This document shows positions 1 to 6,093 of a stretch of DNA of 6,123 nt, piece after piece. This DNA is from Pseudomonadota bacterium (GTDB lineage Bacteria; Pseudomonadota; Alphaproteobacteria; Rhizobiales; Xanthobacteraceae). The DNA lies in contig JAEXXW010000727.1 of assembly GCA_023405565.1 (NCBI GenBank), forward strand, positions 1 to 6,123, read 5' to 3'. Under the pieces are notes generated by a model. That model was not told where the DNA came from. It did not search any database and was given only the letters and a program-made list of their open reading frames with translations. Each line of letters opens with the position of its first letter. Within the stretch, counting starts at the first letter, position 1. The position numbers and the translations under genes are program-made.

Positions 1-1
1 C

Positions 2-307
2 TCGCATCTCGTCGAATCGACATCGGCACCGACCATGGAGGCGCTGATTGCTGCAGTCTCGCAATCGGCCAACGACCTCGAAGCACCGGCGCTCGCGTTA
101 TTTCCCGCCGTCGGCGAAGTGCTCGACGAGATCCGCGCGTCGGAGCATTGCCTGCTGACACGGATGTCCGGCTCGGGCGGAACCTGTTTCGGATTGTTCG
201 AAACCGCGACAGCCGCCAAGGCTGCTGCGGAGCGGCTCCAGCAGGCGCGCCCCGGCTGGTGGGTGCGCAGCACGACGCTCGGCGCCGCGCCGTCCACCGC
301 TCACTGA
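2..307 (+). CDS. ispE: 4-diphosphocytidyl-2-C-methyl-D-erythritol kinase, C-terminal part (5' end outside window)
   Basis: This is the last 101 residues of IspE, a cytosolic GHMP-family kinase of the MEP pathway that uses ATP to phosphorylate the 2-hydroxyl of CDP-methylerythritol. The reading frame is open from base 2 and ends at TGA 305-307. The visible part holds the family's NDLEAPA segment (fragment residues 24-30) and the late glycine-rich GHMP motif MSGSGGTCFGLFE (about 55-67), in which the small residues line the substrate and phosphate pocket. An ATG at base 35 is internal, because the same frame carries sensible sequence before it, so it should not be taken as the start. The gene converges on the polyprenyl synthase gene, which consumes products of the same precursor pathway. 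The identification is firm from the two motifs and the C-terminal architecture; the kinase's ATP-binding half is not in view. Confidence 0.87.
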   Translation, partial: SHLVESTSAPTMEALIAAVSQSANDLEAPALALFPAVGEVLDEIRASEHCLLTRMSGSGGTCFGLFETATAAKAAAERLQQARPGWWVRSTTLGAAPSTAH

Positions 308-311
308 ATAG

Positions 312-360
312 ATATCGTCATTCCGGGGCGCGGACACCATCCGCGAACCCGGGAATCCAG
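312..360. repeat. Imperfect palindrome, REP-like intergenic repeat
   Basis: The gap between the two convergent stop codons contains an inverted repeat. The left arm is 320-334 (ATTCCGGGGCGCGGA), the loop is 335-339, and the right arm is 340-356; its reverse complement matches the left arm except for two extra bases and a mismatch region near the middle. The RNA would form a strong GC-rich hairpin. There is no T-run after it, so it is not a classical intrinsic terminator, but its place between convergent genes would suit a bidirectional transcript end. From memory, the pattern CGTCATTCCGGGGCGCG...CCCGG.AATCCAG occurs many times between genes in Bradyrhizobium and Rhodopseudomonas genomes. Only one copy is visible here, so the repeat status rests on that recollection. 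Confidence 0.55.
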
Positions 361-362
361 CG

Positions 363-1373
363 TCAATGCGCCCGCGCGATGCAGAAGGCGACAGCCTCTT
401 CCAGCGCGGTCTTCATCGGCGATGACGGGAACAGCGCCAAAGCATCGATCGCCATTGCACCGTAATGCTGCGCACGGCCGATCGTGTCTTCCAGCGCGCG
501 ATGCTTGGTCATCAGTGAAATCGCCTGATCGAGATCGGCATCGCTGGCGCCGCCCTGCTTCAGGCAGCGTGTCCAGAACGAGCGCTCCTCGGCGGTGCCG
601 CGCCGGAACGACAGGACCACCGGCAGCGTGATCTTGCCCTCGCGGAAATCGTCACCGACATTCTTTCCGAGCTTGGCGGACTTGCCACCATAATCGAGCG
701 CGTCATCGACAAGCTGGAAGGCGATGCCCAGATTCATGCCGTAGGAGCGACAGGCCGCCAGATCGGCCTTGGCGCGGCCAGCCAGCACCGGCCCGACTTC
801 ACAGGCCGCGGCGAACAATTCCGCGGTCTTGCCGCGGATCACCGCCAGATATTCATCCTCGGTCGTTTCCGTGTTCTTGGCGGCGGAGAGCTGCATCACC
901 TCGCCTTCGGCAATCACGGTCGCCGCCGACGACAGGATGTCGAGCGCACGCAGATTGCCGACATCGACCATCATGCGGAACGCCTGACCGAGCAGGAAAT
1001 CGCCGACCAGCACGCTCGCCTCGTTGCCCCAGAGCATGCGGGCCGCCAGCTTGCCGCGCCGCATCTCGCTTTCGTCCACGACGTCATCGTGGAGCAGGGT
1101 TGCGGTGTGCATGAATTCGACCGCGGCGGCGAGCTTCACATGACCGTCGCCGTCGTAACCGGCCAGCCGGCCCATCGCCAGGGTCAGCATTGGCCGCAAT
1201 CGCTTGCCGCCGGAATTGATCAGGTGATTGGCCACTTCCGGGATCATCGTCACCTGGGAGCCGGTCCGGGCCAGAATCGCGGCATTGACCCGTTCCATGT
1301 CAGGCGCGGTCAACTCGACCAGCCGGTTGATGGTTGCCGACGGCTGGGACTCGAAAGGAATAACGACCGCCAC
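363..1373 (-). CDS. ispB: Long-chain trans-polyprenyl diphosphate synthase (octaprenyl/decaprenyl type)
   Basis: The product is 336 residues, the usual length for this family. The enzyme adds isopentenyl diphosphate units to an allylic primer; the product most likely becomes the ubiquinone side chain. Visible motifs are GGKRLRP (55-61, IPP binding), the first aspartate-rich motif DDVVD (96-100), the second DDALD (223-227) and GDDFREGKITLP (240-251). The residue five before the first motif is Ala, as expected for long-chain rather than farnesyl or geranylgeranyl enzymes. The start is GTG at 1373, followed by AVVIPFES; AGGAG lies 7 bases before it. The frame stays open for 110 codons further upstream, but that stretch is low-complexity, lacks homology-like features and runs antisense to the glycosyltransferase gene, so it is rejected. 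Chain length (C40 or C50) cannot be read from sequence; Q-10 is common in this group. The gene diverges from the glycosyltransferase gene. Confidence 0.93.
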   Translation of the reverse strand: MAVVIPFESQPSATINRLVELTAPDMERVNAAILARTGSQVTMIPEVANHLINSGGKRLRPMLTLAMGRLAGYDGDGHVKLAAAVEFMHTATLLHDDVVDESEMRRGKLAARMLWGNEASVLVGDFLLGQAFRMMVDVGNLRALDILSSAATVIAEGEVMQLSAAKNTETTEDEYLAVIRGKTAELFAAACEVGPVLAGRAKADLAACRSYGMNLGIAFQLVDDALDYGGKSAKLGKNVGDDFREGKITLPVVLSFRRGTAEERSFWTRCLKQGGASDADLDQAISLMTKHRALEDTIGRAQHYGAMAIDALALFPSSPMKTALEEAVAFCIARAH

Positions 1374-1380
1374 GCAGGCA

Positions 1381-1385
1381 CTCCT
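1381..1385 (-). promoter_or_regulatory. Ribosome binding site of the polyprenyl synthase gene
   Basis: AGGAG on the minus strand, 7 bases before the GTG at 1373. It decides the start in favour of the 336-residue protein rather than the longer open frame. Confidence 0.8.
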
Positions 1386-1448
1386 AAAAGTGGCGCTTCT
1401 GTTGGGAAACGCTATGTTCAGCGACCTCGGCGCCGCTCTGCCGCGCAT

Positions 1449-1476
1449 TTTATAAGGGGGGCGGCATTGGGCGCAA
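1449..1476 (-). promoter_or_regulatory. Possible sigma70-type promoter for the polyprenyl synthase gene
   Basis: On the minus strand TTGCGC (1476-1471) and TATAAA (1454-1449) are separated by 16 bases. The -10 matches TATAAT at five of six positions; the -35 matches TTGACA only at TTG. Transcription would begin near 1442, leaving a leader of about 70 bases. The AT-rich TTTATAA stands out in an otherwise GC-rich gap between divergent genes. No matching promoter could be picked for the opposite gene. Unproven. Confidence 0.35.
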
Positions 1477-1496
1477 AGCAATTCGGACCGGGGCGC

Positions 1497-2450
1497 GTGG
1501 CGACGGAAAATCTGCAGATCGCGGTGTTGATCCCCTGCCACAATGAACAGGCCGCCATCGCCACGGTCGTCCGTGACTTCCGGGCCGTGCTGCCAGATGC
1601 CACCATCCATGTCTACGACAACAATTCCGACGACGGGACCGCTGAGGCTGCCCGCGCCGCCGGGGCGCTCGTCGGAATGGAGCCAAGGCAGGGCAAGGGC
1701 CATGTCGTCAGGCGCATGTTTGCGGATATCGAGGCGGATATCTACCTGCTGGTCGATGGCGACGCGACCTATGACGCCGCTAGCGCACCGTCGCTTATTT
1801 CGGACCTGATCGAGAATCAGCGGGACATGGTGATTGCGACCCGGATCGACCAGGAACTGTCGGCCTACCGCCGCGGCCGCCGCACTGGAAACCGGTTGCT
1901 CACCGGTTTCATGACCGTGGTTTTTCGACGCGCCTTTGCCGATACGCTGTCCGGGTATCGCGTCTTCTCACGGCGGTTTGTGAAATCCTTCCCGGGTCTC
2001 TCAGCCGGCTTCGAGATCGAGACCGAACTCACCGTTCATGCGCTGGTCCTTGAATTGCCCGTCGGTGAACTTGAGACGCCGTATTATGCGCGCCCCGAAG
2101 GAACGCAATCCAAGCTCAATACTTGGCGTGACGGCTTTCGCATACTCTGGATGATGTTTCGGCTCTACCGCGCCGAGCGGCCTTTGATGTTCTTCTCCAG
2201 CCTTGGCGTCTTGTTCGGCGCGCTTTCGATCAGTTCCGCCATTCCGCTGTTCGCGACATACCTGCATGCAGGACAGGCGCTTCATCTTCCAACGGCCGTC
2301 CTGTCCACCGGACTGATGATGATTGCCAGCCTGTCGATTCTGGCCGGCCTGATCCTCGACAACATCACGCGTGCCCGGCGCGAATTGAAGTTGCTGGCCT
2401 ATCTCGAACAGCCCGCGATCGGCAGCCGGAACAAGACCAACAAGGGGTGA
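1497..2450 (+). CDS. Membrane-anchored family 2 glycosyltransferase (polyisoprenyl-phosphate sugar transferase type)
   Basis: The predicted protein has 317 residues: a cytoplasmic GT-A domain followed by two membrane helices. Visible are the nucleotide-sugar binding start AVLIPCHNE (9-17), YDNNSDDGT (40-48), QGKGHVVRRM (65-74), the metal-binding DGD (87-89), and the acceptor-side segments DTLSGYRVFSRR (149-160) and GFEIETEL (171-178). Helices lie near 229-255 and 264-289, followed by a basic tail. This resembles the DPM1/GtrB-like group, which moves a sugar from UDP or GDP onto polyprenyl phosphate; the donor sugar is not predictable. GTG 1497 is chosen because the fold begins eight residues later. 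TTG 1467, behind the run AAGGGGGG (1454-1461), would add ten residues and is a real alternative. Upstream codons back to 1089 are antisense to the synthase gene and rejected. The next gene starts 6 bases after the stop, which suggests an operon. Family is sure; exact reaction is not. Confidence 0.88.
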   Translation: MATENLQIAVLIPCHNEQAAIATVVRDFRAVLPDATIHVYDNNSDDGTAEAARAAGALVGMEPRQGKGHVVRRMFADIEADIYLLVDGDATYDAASAPSLISDLIENQRDMVIATRIDQELSAYRRGRRTGNRLLTGFMTVVFRRAFADTLSGYRVFSRRFVKSFPGLSAGFEIETELTVHALVLELPVGELETPYYARPEGTQSKLNTWRDGFRILWMMFRLYRAERPLMFFSSLGVLFGALSISSAIPLFATYLHAGQALHLPTAVLSTGLMMIASLSILAGLILDNITRARRELKLLAYLEQPAIGSRNKTNKG

Positions 2451-2455
2451 AGGCG

Positions 2456-2686
2456 ATGCGCGAAATTGTCCGTACCAACGATCCGGTTCTCATCAACGCC
2501 ATCGAGGTGCTGTTCGACGGGGCGCACATCGCCTACATGGTTCTCGACCAGAATATGAGCGTGCTTGAAGGCTCGCTCGGCATGCTGCCAAGGCGGATCA
2601 TGGTTGCGGACGAGCAGGAGAAGGATGCGCGGCAATTGTTGACCGAAGCCGGCCTCGGCGGTGAATTGCGCGATGCCAAGCCGTAG
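2456..2686 (+). CDS. DUF2007 family small protein
   Basis: A 76-residue soluble protein beginning MREIVRTNDPVLINAIE, with DQNMSVLEGSLGMLPRRIMV in the middle and a short acidic helix ending QLLTEAGL. This matches my memory of the DUF2007 (putative signal-transducing protein) family, whose members are about this long and often sit beside a TrmN6-like methyltransferase in Rhizobiales; its molecular role is not known. ATG 2456 has AAGGGG (2442-2447) 8 bases upstream. A GTG at 2447, overlapping the glycosyltransferase stop, is also in frame but would lie on top of that ribosome binding site, and homologues as I recall them start at MRE. It lies between the glycosyltransferase and the methyltransferase genes with gaps of 5 and 21 bases, so cotranscription is likely. 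Confidence 0.83.
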   Translation: MREIVRTNDPVLINAIEVLFDGAHIAYMVLDQNMSVLEGSLGMLPRRIMVADEQEKDARQLLTEAGLGGELRDAKP

Positions 2687-2707
2687 GACGTGCAAGAGTG
2701 CGAGTGG

Positions 2708-3493
2708 ATGCGCGACCGGGAAGACATCACTGACGACGCCATCCTGAATGGTCGCCTGCGCCTTTTTCAGCCCAAGCGCGGCCATCGTTTCGGACATGAC
2801 GCAATCCTTCTGGCGGCTTCTGTGCGTGCGCAGCCGGGTGACCGTGTCGCCGAGTTCGGCGCGGGCGTCGGTGCCGCAAGCCTTGCGTTGTTAGCGCGGG
2901 TTCCGGGAATCCATGCGACCCTGTTCGAGATCGAGGAAAGCCTGTGTGCGCTGGCCCGCGAGAATATCGCGCGCAATCATTTCACGGATCGCGCGCAGGT
3001 GTTCCTTCGCGATGTCACGGCCAAATTGGCTGAGGGTTCGCCGTCGAGTGAAACGGGCACATTCCATCACGTTTTTATGAACCCACCTTTCAACGCTCCC
3101 GCGTTGCAGGCATCTCCCGATCCGGCGCGCCGGCAAGCCCATGCGGCCGGTGATGACCTGTTACGGAACTGGGTTCGTCGAGCCTGGCAGATGCTCGATA
3201 GCTCCGGCGTTGTGACACTGATCTGGCGGGCAGACGGCCTTGAAAGCGTTCTGGCCGCGCTGCAGCCTCACTTCGGCGGCATATCGGTCCTGCCGGTCTA
3301 TCCTGCGCCTGATCGCCCGGCCATCAGGATCATTGTCAGCGGCCGCAAGGGCGACCGGAGCCGCATCGCACTCCTGCCGCCTTTAACGCTGAACGACCGC
3401 GCTCAAAGGCCGAGTGACGAAGCCGAGCAAATATTACGATATGGCGGTGCATGGCCGCAGGAGATTCATCAGGCCGATGCGGGAAAACTTTAG
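2708..3493 (+). CDS. TrmN6-like N6-adenine methyltransferase (tRNA1(Val) A37 type)
   Basis: The predicted product is a 261-residue class I SAM-dependent methyltransferase. The order is an N-terminal LNGRLRLFQPKRGHRFGHDA segment (13-32) typical of the YfiC/TrmN6 group (COG4123), SAM motif I VAEFGAGVGAASLALL (47-62), an acidic residue after the second strand (FEIEES, 73-78), and the catalytic NPPF (125-128), which marks amino-group methylation of adenine. In E. coli the family member methylates A37 of tRNA1(Val). The substrate here is inferred; rRNA or protein glutamine methylation are less likely. ATG 2708 is chosen, with AAGAG (2694-2698) 9 bases before it; a GTG at 2690 is in frame but has no well-spaced ribosome binding site. 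It lies last in the glycosyltransferase-DUF2007 cluster. Its TAG overlaps the TAA of a small minus-strand gene by sharing TTAG. Confidence 0.85.
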   Translation: MRDREDITDDAILNGRLRLFQPKRGHRFGHDAILLAASVRAQPGDRVAEFGAGVGAASLALLARVPGIHATLFEIEESLCALARENIARNHFTDRAQVFLRDVTAKLAEGSPSSETGTFHHVFMNPPFNAPALQASPDPARRQAHAAGDDLLRNWVRRAWQMLDSSGVVTLIWRADGLESVLAALQPHFGGISVLPVYPAPDRPAIRIIVSGRKGDRSRIALLPPLTLNDRAQRPSDEAEQILRYGGAWPQEIHQADAGKL

Positions 3494-3591
3494 CCCAGAT
3501 GCTCGGATTGCGTCGGACGCTTGGTCCAGGCCGGCATGTGCGCAAAAGCCGCAATGGTGCCAAGCAGAACGATCAGAACATAGATCTTCAT
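3490..3591 (-). CDS. 33-residue single-span membrane or secreted small protein
   Basis: An open frame too short for ordinary gene finders. It encodes MKIYVLIVLLGTIAAFAHM, then a hydrophilic tail PAWTKRPTQSEHLG and TAA. The start (Met-Lys then about 15 hydrophobic residues ending AAFA) looks like either a transmembrane anchor or a signal peptide with an A-F-A cleavage site. The ATG at 3591 has AAGGA (3605-3601) 9 bases upstream, a good ribosome binding site. The stop overlaps the methyltransferase stop by four bases in convergent orientation, a tight packing that fits a real gene end. It is divergent from the S49 peptidase gene, with a gap of about 150 bases between the two starts. Function is unknown. 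Doubt remains because a frame this short can arise by chance, but the hydrophobic start, the ribosome binding site and the fit to both neighbours speak for it. Confidence 0.6.
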   Translation of the reverse strand: MKIYVLIVLLGTIAAFAHMPAWTKRPTQSEHLG

Positions 3592-3600
3592 GGCCAGGCT

Positions 3601-3605
3601 TCCTT
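3601..3605 (-). promoter_or_regulatory. Ribosome binding site of the 33-residue gene
   Basis: AAGGA on the minus strand, 9 bases before the ATG at 3591. It is the main non-protein evidence that this short frame is translated. Confidence 0.5.
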
Positions 3606-3733
3606 ACTCACCAAACAGACAAAGCTTTTCTCCGGGGCACAGTTCCTGCGCGCGTCTGCGCAGCGTCTGCAAATGCATCAACACATCATTTTCGTTAACG
3701 CCCGGTAACTTGAGGGCCGGTTTCAAACAACGT
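3606..3733. other. Divergent intergenic region with no recognisable gene
   Basis: About 130 bases between the 33-residue gene (-) and the S49 peptidase gene (+), expected to hold promoters for both. It contains a short direct repeat GCGTCTGC (3652-3659 and 3663-3670, spacing 11 bases), which could be chance. Candidate -35 elements such as TTGAGG (3710-3715) lack a -10 at the right distance. Plus-strand frames that cross it are extensions of antisense reading and look non-coding. Confidence 0.4.
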
Positions 3734-3744
3734 AGGACAATTTG

Positions 3745-4632
3745 ATGGCAGACATTTCAGGCGACCAGCTCCGCAAGTTCTTTCAATCGATGGTGCCGAC
3801 GCGCTTTCGCACCGACATCCCCATCGTTCCGGTGGTGCGTCTTACCGGTGTGATCGGCTTTTCCACGCCATTGCGGCCGGGGATCACATTGTCCGGTGTC
3901 GCGCCTCTTCTCGACCGCGCCTTCGCCTTCAAACGCGCCAAGGCGATTGCGCTGATCATCAACTCGCCCGGCGGTTCGCCCGTGCAGTCTCACCTCGTCT
4001 TCAAGCGCATCCGTCAATTGTCGGAAGAGAAAAAAATCCCGGTGATGGTCTTCATCGAGGATGTCGGCGCCTCGGGCGGCTACATGATCGCCTGCGCCGG
4101 CGATGAAATTTTCTGCGATGTGTCGTCGATTGTCGGCTCGATCGGGGTGGTCGGCGCCACCTTCGGCCTGCAGAAGGCGATGGAAAAACTGGGCGTTGAA
4201 CGCCGCATCTATACGGCCGGCGACCGAAAAGTGATGCTGGACCCGTTTCTGCCGGAAAATCCGGACGACGTGGAGCGCCTGAAGGCCATTCAGAAGGACA
4301 TCCATGAGGCCTTTATCGGGCTCGTCAAATCCCGCCGGGGACCAAAGCTGAATGGCCCCGAATCGGCCTTGTTCTCCGGCGAATACTGGGCCGGTGAACA
4401 GGCCCTCAGATTCGGGCGGGTCGATGGTTTCGGCGAAGTACGAACGGTGTTGCGCGAACGGTTCGGCGACAAGGTGAAAACGCCGCTGATGGCCGAGCGT
4501 GGCTGGTTCGGACGGCGCGTTCCGGGGGTTGGTTCACAAGGTCTGACCCGGCTTCTGTCGGGCGATACGCTTGCCGAGGATCTGCTTTCCACGGCCGAAG
4601 CGCGCGCGATCTGGGCCCGATACGGGCTCTGA
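3745..4632 (+). CDS. S49 family serine peptidase (SppA/SohB type), short single-domain form
   Basis: A 295-residue peptidase of the signal peptide peptidase A family, which cleaves leftover signal peptides and membrane-associated peptides using a Ser-Lys dyad. The likely nucleophile is Ser110 in GASGGY (108-113), and the general base is Lys162 in DRKVMLDPF (160-168). The spacing of 52 equals that between Ser147 and Lys199 of B. subtilis SppA. INSPGGS (72-78) supplies the strand and oxyanion region, and DVSSIVGSIGVVG (125-137) is a typical family segment. The length fits a half-size SppA/SohB rather than the 600-residue tandem form of E. coli SppA. No N-terminal membrane helix is seen: the first 25 residues are polar and amphipathic. 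ATG 3745 is chosen with AGGA (3734-3737) 7 bases before it; the TTG directly before it is too close. A small membrane protein gene follows. Confidence 0.9.
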   Translation: MADISGDQLRKFFQSMVPTRFRTDIPIVPVVRLTGVIGFSTPLRPGITLSGVAPLLDRAFAFKRAKAIALIINSPGGSPVQSHLVFKRIRQLSEEKKIPVMVFIEDVGASGGYMIACAGDEIFCDVSSIVGSIGVVGATFGLQKAMEKLGVERRIYTAGDRKVMLDPFLPENPDDVERLKAIQKDIHEAFIGLVKSRRGPKLNGPESALFSGEYWAGEQALRFGRVDGFGEVRTVLRERFGDKVKTPLMAERGWFGRRVPGVGSQGLTRLLSGDTLAEDLLSTAEARAIWARYGL

Positions 4633-4716
4633 CAGCGCGTGAGATCGAGCCGGGAAATCAGGTATGTTTCTTAGGTTTGTTAAATTGACCGCGCGGAAAT
4701 CATGAGCAGGAACACG

Positions 4717-4917
4717 ATGCCCATCATTCCCCAAGTTGTCCTCTGGGCTGCCGGAGCCGTCGCAACCTTCGCACTGGCCCGGATCATTCGCCGCGAATAC
4801 CAGCGCATCAACGAAGAGCTGGAAGCGGCACGGCTGTCGCCTGTCGCCAGCCAGGCGGAACGGACACAGCACCCGACGCTGAAGCGCGATCCGCAGACCG
4901 GCGTCTATCGTCCCTGA
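4717..4917 (+). CDS. Small single-pass membrane protein, conserved hypothetical
   Basis: A 66-residue protein with one N-terminal membrane helix (about residues 4-20, VVLWAAGAVATFALARI), then a basic RRE patch, an amphipathic charged stretch (EYQRINEELEAARL) and a C-terminal KRDPQTGVYRP. The polarity suggests the helix anchors a cytoplasmic tail. The ending TLKRDPxTGVYRP reminds me of small Rhizobiales proteins of unknown function; I do not know a role. ATG 4717 has AGGA (4708-4711) 5 bases upstream. ATG 4702, five codons earlier, is the alternative but has only a weak GCGGAA close before it. The gene lies about 85 bases after the peptidase stop and converges on htpX with a 12-base gap. It might be cotranscribed with the peptidase gene. 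Confidence 0.7.
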   Translation: MPIIPQVVLWAAGAVATFALARIIRREYQRINEELEAARLSPVASQAERTQHPTLKRDPQTGVYRP

Positions 4918-4929
4918 TCCAACGCAGGT

Positions 4930-6090
4930 CTAGCTGCGCACTGGTCCCCAGGGGCCGCTTGAAGGGCGATCCGGCACGGCTTCAGGCGCCGCATTCGGTT
5001 GTGGCGCATTGCCTTGTGGCTGCGACATTTGCTCTGGCTGTGACGAAGCCTCGGAGGATGCTTCCTCCTTTGCAGTGTCGACCTCTTCCGGCTCCGGCAG
5101 CTCCAGCGGACCGGGATCATGACCGCCGGCCATCCGCACCAATGCATCCACGCGGCGGTCGATCGACGGATGCGAGGCGAACAGGTCGGCAAATCCCGAA
5201 CGGGGATTGTCGACACACATCTCCATCACCGCCGACGTCACGCCCCGCAATTCGCCGCGTCCCTCGATCTTGCGCAACGCCATGATCATGGCGTCCGGGT
5301 TCTTGGTCAGTTCGACAGCGCCGGCATCAGCCAGAAATTCGCGCGATCGTGACAAGGCAAAGCGGATCACCAGCGACAGGAACCAGGCCACCGCGACGAG
5401 GACGACGGCAATCAGGATCGCGATGGCCGCACCACCACCCTTCTTGCTGTCACCGCTGCCGGACGAACGGCCGCTGCTGCGCAAGCCACCGCGGAACATC
5501 ACACGGAAAAAGAACTCGGCAAAGAACGAGATCACGCCGGCGATGATGACCGCGATGACCATCATCCGCACGTCGCCGTTGCGGATATGCGTCAATTCGT
5601 GCGCGAGCACTGCCTCGATCTCGGCGTCGTCCAGCCGGTTCAACAAACCGGTCGTGACCGTGATCGAATATTGCTTGTCGTTGAGCCCGGTCGCAAAGGC
5701 ATTCAACGCGCTGGTATCCATGATCTTCAGCTTCGGCATCGGAATGCCGCGCGAGATGCAAAGATTTTCCAGAAGATTGTAGAGACGCGGCTGCTCCAGG
5801 CGCGTGACCTCGTGCCCGCCGGTCAAGGCGTCGATCATCGCCTGATGGAATTTCCAGGCAATGGCGATCCAGATCGCCGCACCGATCGTTGCAAATGGCA
5901 ACGCGACAATAAGATCACGCCACGCACGCGCGATGATGGTATCGAAACTCCGGTTGCCACCCATATAGCCTTCGGCCAGCAAGGCGCCGGCAAAGACCAT
6001 CAGATAGACCAGGAAGAACAGGCCGATCAGCAACATCACCGATCGCCGGCGATTGCTCTGGATATGCGTGTAGAGGCCATAGGCCGCCAT
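4930..6090 (-). CDS. htpX: Zinc metalloprotease HtpX (M48B), with long C-terminal tail
   Basis: A 386-residue inner-membrane metalloprotease; the family degrades misfolded membrane proteins together with FtsH under envelope stress. Four membrane segments are visible near residues 17-39, 58-79, 174-198 and 221-245. The zinc site is HELTH (164-168), with the third ligand Glu251 in SREFLADAGAVEL. DTSALNAFATG (125-135), SHPSIDRRV (306-314) and the order of helices are typical of HtpX. Between the third and fourth helices lies a glycine/serine-rich linker (201-220). After about residue 325 comes a proline-, glutamate- and glutamine-rich tail of some 60 residues ending GPWGPVRS, absent from the 293-residue E. 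coli protein. ATG 6090 has GGAG (6103-6100) 9 bases before it. It converges on the small membrane protein gene. Regulation by heat or envelope stress is known elsewhere but not visible here. Confidence 0.95.
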   Translation of the reverse strand: MAAYGLYTHIQSNRRRSVMLLIGLFFLVYLMVFAGALLAEGYMGGNRSFDTIIARAWRDLIVALPFATIGAAIWIAIAWKFHQAMIDALTGGHEVTRLEQPRLYNLLENLCISRGIPMPKLKIMDTSALNAFATGLNDKQYSITVTTGLLNRLDDAEIEAVLAHELTHIRNGDVRMMVIAVIIAGVISFFAEFFFRVMFRGGLRSSGRSSGSGDSKKGGGAAIAILIAVVLVAVAWFLSLVIRFALSRSREFLADAGAVELTKNPDAMIMALRKIEGRGELRGVTSAVMEMCVDNPRSGFADLFASHPSIDRRVDALVRMAGGHDPGPLELPEPEEVDTAKEEASSEASSQPEQMSQPQGNAPQPNAAPEAVPDRPSSGPWGPVRS

Positions 6091-6093
6091 GAT

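Noticed and set aside
1089..1496. N-terminal extension of the glycosyltransferase to 453 residues
   Set aside because: It lies opposite the conserved first half of the polyprenyl synthase and reads as low-complexity H/R/G-rich sequence; the glycosyltransferase fold begins just after 1497.
1374..1703. N-terminal extension of the polyprenyl synthase to 446 residues
   Set aside because: The added 110 residues lie antisense to the glycosyltransferase, have no family match, and the AGGAG plus GTG at 1373 gives the normal 336-residue protein.
3652..3670. Direct repeat GCGTCTGC twice with 11-base spacing
   Set aside because: Only two short GC-rich copies; the chance level in this kind of DNA is high and no binding protein is suggested.
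3414..3708. Overlapping plus-strand frames of 94 and 85 residues across the end of the methyltransferase gene and the gap after it
   Set aside because: Composition looks random, they overlap the methyltransferase C terminus and the better supported minus-strand small gene, and no good start context was seen.
3757..4305. 182-residue minus-strand open frame opposite the S49 peptidase
   Set aside because: It is rich in H, D, R and G, typical of an antisense frame of a high-GC gene, with no ribosome binding site noted and no recognisable motif.
4940..4962. GC-rich hairpin GGTCCCC/AGGGGCC near the end of htpX
   Set aside because: It lies within the htpX codons for the GPWGP ending and has no T-run, so it is not supported as a terminator.
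5207..5782. 191-residue plus-strand open frame opposite htpX
   Set aside because: It is the antisense of the conserved HtpX core, with T/R/P-biased composition and no domain.
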